Shown in pieces: positions 61,247 to 64,000 of a DNA stretch of 64,000 bases. The DNA is from Aureimonas fodinaquatilis (GTDB lineage: Bacteria; Pseudomonadota; Alphaproteobacteria; Rhizobiales; Rhizobiaceae), in contig NZ_VTWH01000005.1 of assembly GCF_008369445.1 (NCBI RefSeq), forward strand, positions 186,001-250,000, read 5' to 3'. The position numbers and the translations under genes are program-made. The notes under the pieces were generated by a model. The model had not been told where the DNA came from. It ran no database searches and saw nothing but the letters and a program-made list of their open reading frames with translations. Each line of letters starts with the position of its first letter. The stretch's first letter is position 1.

Positions 61247-63642
61247 TGGATGAAACGCGGATTCAGGACAGAGGCGAGGCCGGCACCATCAGCCCCGATG
61301 CGCTGGATAAGCATGGACCTGCATTTCGGGCCAGTCTGGCGGGCGGCGTTGGCGCTGCCATTCCGCATGACAGCGCTCCGCTGCATGTCAGCGGGCTGGC
61401 GCGCTATGTTGACGATGAACCGGAACTGCCCGGAACCCTGCACATCTACCTTGCCATGTCGCAAAAGGCGCATGCGCTGGTGCAGGGCATGGAATTGAGT
61501 GCTGTTCGCGCAGCAAAAGGCGTGCATGCGGTCATGACAGCGGCCGATATTCCCGGTGAAAACGATTACTCGCCGGTGTTTGGCGATGATCCGATTTTCG
61601 CTGACGGGCGCGTCGACTATGTTGGCCAGCCCTTGTTTGCTGTTGTTGCCACAACACTTGCACAGGCGCGCGCGGCGGCCGGGCTGGCAGACATTGCCTA
61701 TGAAGAACAGCCAGCGGCGATTGACCTTGAGGCGGCCTTGCAACTGGCAGATGCCATTGGCAAAGACCTGCTGCCGCCGCACACAATGCGGCTGGGGGAT
61801 GCGACGGCAGAACTGGCGAAAGCGCCGCATCGGCTGCGTGGGCGGGTGGAAACCGGCGGTCAGGACCACTTCTATCTGGAAGGGCAGATTGCCTACGCTA
61901 TCCCGCAGGACAATGGTGACATGCTGGTGCGCTCATCCACACAGCATCCATCCGAAGTGCAGCACAATGTTGCCCGCGCGCTTGGCATTGCCGAACACAG
62001 CGTCGTGGTGGAGGTGCGGCGCATGGGCGGCGGATTTGGCGGCAAGGAAAGCCAGCCCGCGCTTCTGGCAAGTGTTGCGGCCCTGGCGGCCAGCCTGACC
62101 GGTTGCCCGGTCAAATGCCGGCTGGACCGTGATGATGATATGGAAATGACCGGCAAACGCCATGAAATGCTGGCTGAATATGATGTCGGGCATGATGCTC
62201 AAGGGCGAATTCTGGCAACCGAGTTGCAGCATTTTGTTCGCTGCGGCTATTCCAGCGACCTGTCCGCAGCGATTGCGGACCGGGCCATGTTTCATGCTGA
62301 CAATGCCTATCACCTGCCTGCAGCGCATATTCATTCGCGGCGTCTGAAAACCCACACGGTTTCCAACACCGCCTTTCGCGGCTTCGGCGGGCCGCAGGGC
62401 ATGGTGGCCATCGAACGGGCGATGGACAGGATCGGCCATAATCTGGGCATTGATCCGCTGGATGTTCGCAAGCGCAATTTTTACCCGGAAGATGGGTCGG
62501 GCATAACGCCCTATCACATGCCGGTCACCGATAGTGTTATCGGCGAAATTGTCGAGGAACTCGAACTCTCGTCTGACTATCGGGCGCGGCGAGAGGCGGT
62601 TCAGACCTTCAATCAGCAGAATGTCGTGCTGAAGAAAGGGCTGGCCCTGACGCCGGTCAAGTTTGGCATTTCCTTCACCACCAGCCACCTCAATCAGGCG
62701 GGGGCGCTGGTGCATGTGTACAAGGATGGCTCGGTGCTGCTGAACCATGGCGGCACGGAAATGGGGCAGGGCCTGTTCACCAAAGTTGCGCAGGTGGTGG
62801 CGGAAGAGTTTCAGATTGATGTGGACCGCGTCAGAATTACTGCCACCAGCACCGGCAAAGTTCCGAACACCTCTGCCACGGCTGCCTCGTCCGGGTCTGA
62901 CCTCAACGGAATGGCCGCACAGGCCGCAGCGCGCATTATCAAGCAGCGGCTGGTGGACTATGCCGTGTCGCGATACGGCGTTACCACAGAGGACGTGGCG
63001 TTTTTGCCCGGGCGGGTGCAGATCGGGTCAACGGCGGTCAGTTTCAATGATCTGATTGCAGAGGCCTACCTGGCGCGGGTTTCACTGTCTTCCACCGGTT
63101 TTTACGCAACGCCGGACATTCACTATGACCGGGCGGCTGCATCCGGCACGCCCTTTTATTATTTTGCTTATGGCGCAGCGTGTTCAGAGGTGGTGATTGA
63201 CACGCTGACCGGTGAAAATCGCCTGCTGCGGGCCGATATTCTGCACGATGTCGGGCGATCTCTGAACCCGGCCCTGGACCTTGGCCAGATTGAAGGCGGG
63301 TTCGTTCAGGGCATGGGCTGGCTGACCATGGAAGAATTGTGGTGGGACGCGAAAGGGCGGCTGCGCACACATGCTCCCTCCACCTATAAAATTCCGACGG
63401 CCAATGACCGGCCGGATGATTTGCGGCTGCGCCTTTGGGAAAAGGGCCGTAACCGCGCTGCCACCATTCACCGCTCCAAGGCGGTGGGTGAGCCGCCATT
63501 CATGCTGGCGCTATCGGTGTTTTCTGCGCTGGCGGATGCCGTGCTGGCGGCAGGTGGCTACAAGAACTTTCCGGAACTGGACGCTCCTGCCACACCGGAG
63601 CGGATTTTGCGGGCGGTGCAGGCTGTGCGAGGTGCAGCATGA
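61243..63642 (+). CDS. xdhB: Xanthine dehydrogenase molybdopterin-binding (large) subunit
   Basis: XdhB oxidises hypoxanthine and xanthine to urate at a molybdenum cofactor. The 799-residue protein has RMGGGFGGKESQP, AFRGFGGPQGMVAIERAMDRI (molybdopterin contacts), HGGTEMGQGLFTKVAQV and the late SKAVGEPPFML with the catalytic Glu. These match the bacterial two-subunit enzyme. A second ATG one codon in is possible. It overlaps xdhA and xdhC by four bases each (ATGA), so the three are translated together. Confidence 0.96.
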   Translation: MMDETRIQDRGEAGTISPDALDKHGPAFRASLAGGVGAAIPHDSAPLHVSGLARYVDDEPELPGTLHIYLAMSQKAHALVQGMELSAVRAAKGVHAVMTAADIPGENDYSPVFGDDPIFADGRVDYVGQPLFAVVATTLAQARAAAGLADIAYEEQPAAIDLEAALQLADAIGKDLLPPHTMRLGDATAELAKAPHRLRGRVETGGQDHFYLEGQIAYAIPQDNGDMLVRSSTQHPSEVQHNVARALGIAEHSVVVEVRRMGGGFGGKESQPALLASVAALAASLTGCPVKCRLDRDDDMEMTGKRHEMLAEYDVGHDAQGRILATELQHFVRCGYSSDLSAAIADRAMFHADNAYHLPAAHIHSRRLKTHTVSNTAFRGFGGPQGMVAIERAMDRIGHNLGIDPLDVRKRNFYPEDGSGITPYHMPVTDSVIGEIVEELELSSDYRARREAVQTFNQQNVVLKKGLALTPVKFGISFTTSHLNQAGALVHVYKDGSVLLNHGGTEMGQGLFTKVAQVVAEEFQIDVDRVRITATSTGKVPNTSATAASSGSDLNGMAAQAAARIIKQRLVDYAVSRYGVTTEDVAFLPGRVQIGSTAVSFNDLIAEAYLARVSLSSTGFYATPDIHYDRAAASGTPFYYFAYGAACSEVVIDTLTGENRLLRADILHDVGRSLNPALDLGQIEGGFVQGMGWLTMEELWWDAKGRLRTHAPSTYKIPTANDRPDDLRLRLWEKGRNRAATIHRSKAVGEPPFMLALSVFSALADAVLAAGGYKNFPELDAPATPERILRAVQAVRGAA

Positions 63643-64000
63643 AACTGTCTGTTGCGCTGGCGGATTGTTTGCGGGCGGGGCAGGCGGCAATTCTTGTTAC
63701 CGTTGAGGATGCGCAAGGCTCTACCCCGCGCGACCGCGGCACCAACATGCTGGTGTTGGCGACAAGTGCCAAAGGCACAATTGGCGGGGGCGCTCTGGAA
63801 ATGGAAGCCATTCTGGAAGCGCGCCGGCTTCTGACATGTGGTGAAAGTCGTTCACAGCGGGATATCGCACTTGGCCCGGCCATTGGCCAATGCTGCGGCG
63901 GGCGGGTGGTTCTGTCATTCTGCCGGGCCGATGCGGCTGTTCTGGAAGCCCTGAGCGCTGCGGAAGAAGAGTTGGAACAGGACTTCGCACCGGTTTTCAT
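63639..64000 (+). CDS. xdhC: Xanthine dehydrogenase accessory protein XdhC (3' truncated by window)
   Basis: XdhC binds molybdenum cofactor and inserts its sulfurated form into XdhB. About 120 codons are present before the window ends: MKLSVALADCLRAGQAAILVTVEDAQGSTPRDRGTNMLV, then GTIGGGALEMEAILEARRLL and a Cys-Cys motif GQCCGGRV thought to bind the cofactor. The ATG at 63639 overlaps the xdhB TGA. The frame is open to base 64000 with no stop. Confidence 0.93.
   Translation, partial: MKLSVALADCLRAGQAAILVTVEDAQGSTPRDRGTNMLVLATSAKGTIGGGALEMEAILEARRLLTCGESRSQRDIALGPAIGQCCGGRVVLSFCRADAAVLEALSAAEEELEQDFAPVF

Noticed and set aside
1-64000. CRISPR arrays, tRNA or rRNA genes, insertion sequences with transposases
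   Set aside because: No regularly spaced direct repeats, cloverleaf-like sequences, rRNA segments or transposase frames were seen on reading the window.

Overview
The window looks like a chromosomal segment of an alphaproteobacterium of the order Hyphomicrobiales (Rhizobiales). The gene orders nusA-ylxR-infB-rbfA-truB-rpsO-pnp, tlpA-argH-lipoprotein-lysA-TIGR02302 and ftsE-ftsX-ydcF-plsC are typical of that order. GC content is moderately high. The organism should be able to oxidise methanol with a lanthanide-type enzyme, because the window carries a xoxF cluster and a near-complete tetrahydromethanopterin (H4MPT) / methylofuran formaldehyde-oxidation island. Species and genus cannot be told from sequence inspection alone.

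Layout. 1-8.6 kb: translation and RNA-decay operon (end of nusA, YlxR/L7Ae-like protein, infB, rbfA, truB, rpsO, pnp) with clear terminators after rpsO and pnp. 8.6-25.4 kb: housekeeping genes (TlpA, argH, lysA, TIGR02302 protein, ChrA, a receiver-only regulator, hpt, ftsEX, YdcF, PlsC, SapC-like, TauE/SafE exporter, pncB, ferredoxin-NADP reductase, a stand-alone Lrp ligand-binding domain). 25.5-39.8 kb: PQQ / lanthanide methanol-oxidation region. It holds a SoxYZ-like carrier and zinc metallohydrolase relay, xoxF-xoxG-xoxJ, a Cys-Trp motif rhodanese-like protein, an ABC-2 exporter-type transporter, a poly-Asp cupredoxin-like protein, a beta-propeller, a NarX/LuxR-type two-component system and a periplasmic binding protein. 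40.1-56.4 kb: H4MPT and methylofuran island. It holds an MfnB-FolB fusion, an MfnE-like kinase, a DHPS-like protein, DUF447, an H4MPT-linked C1 protein, fae, a CitG-like protein, two ATP-grasp ligases, mch, mtdB, RFAP synthase and fhcBADC. 56.5-57.9 kb: three small secreted proteins. 57.9-64 kb: purine (urate) catabolism: PuuE-UraD fusion, uraH, xdhA, xdhB and the start of xdhC.

How it works together. XoxFGJ would oxidise methanol in the periplasm to formaldehyde or formate. Fae condenses formaldehyde with H4MPT, MtdB and Mch carry it to formyl-H4MPT, and FhcABCD releases formate through methylofuran. Neighbouring genes make the two cofactors. No mxaF, lanmodulin, TonB receptor, pqq or formate dehydrogenase gene is in the window.

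Most notable non-coding signals: a putative structured 5' leader on xoxF whose closing stem starts exactly at the predicted transcription start, and a family of about twelve dispersed ~100-bp double-hairpin repeats, five of which supply the stop codon of the neighbouring gene.
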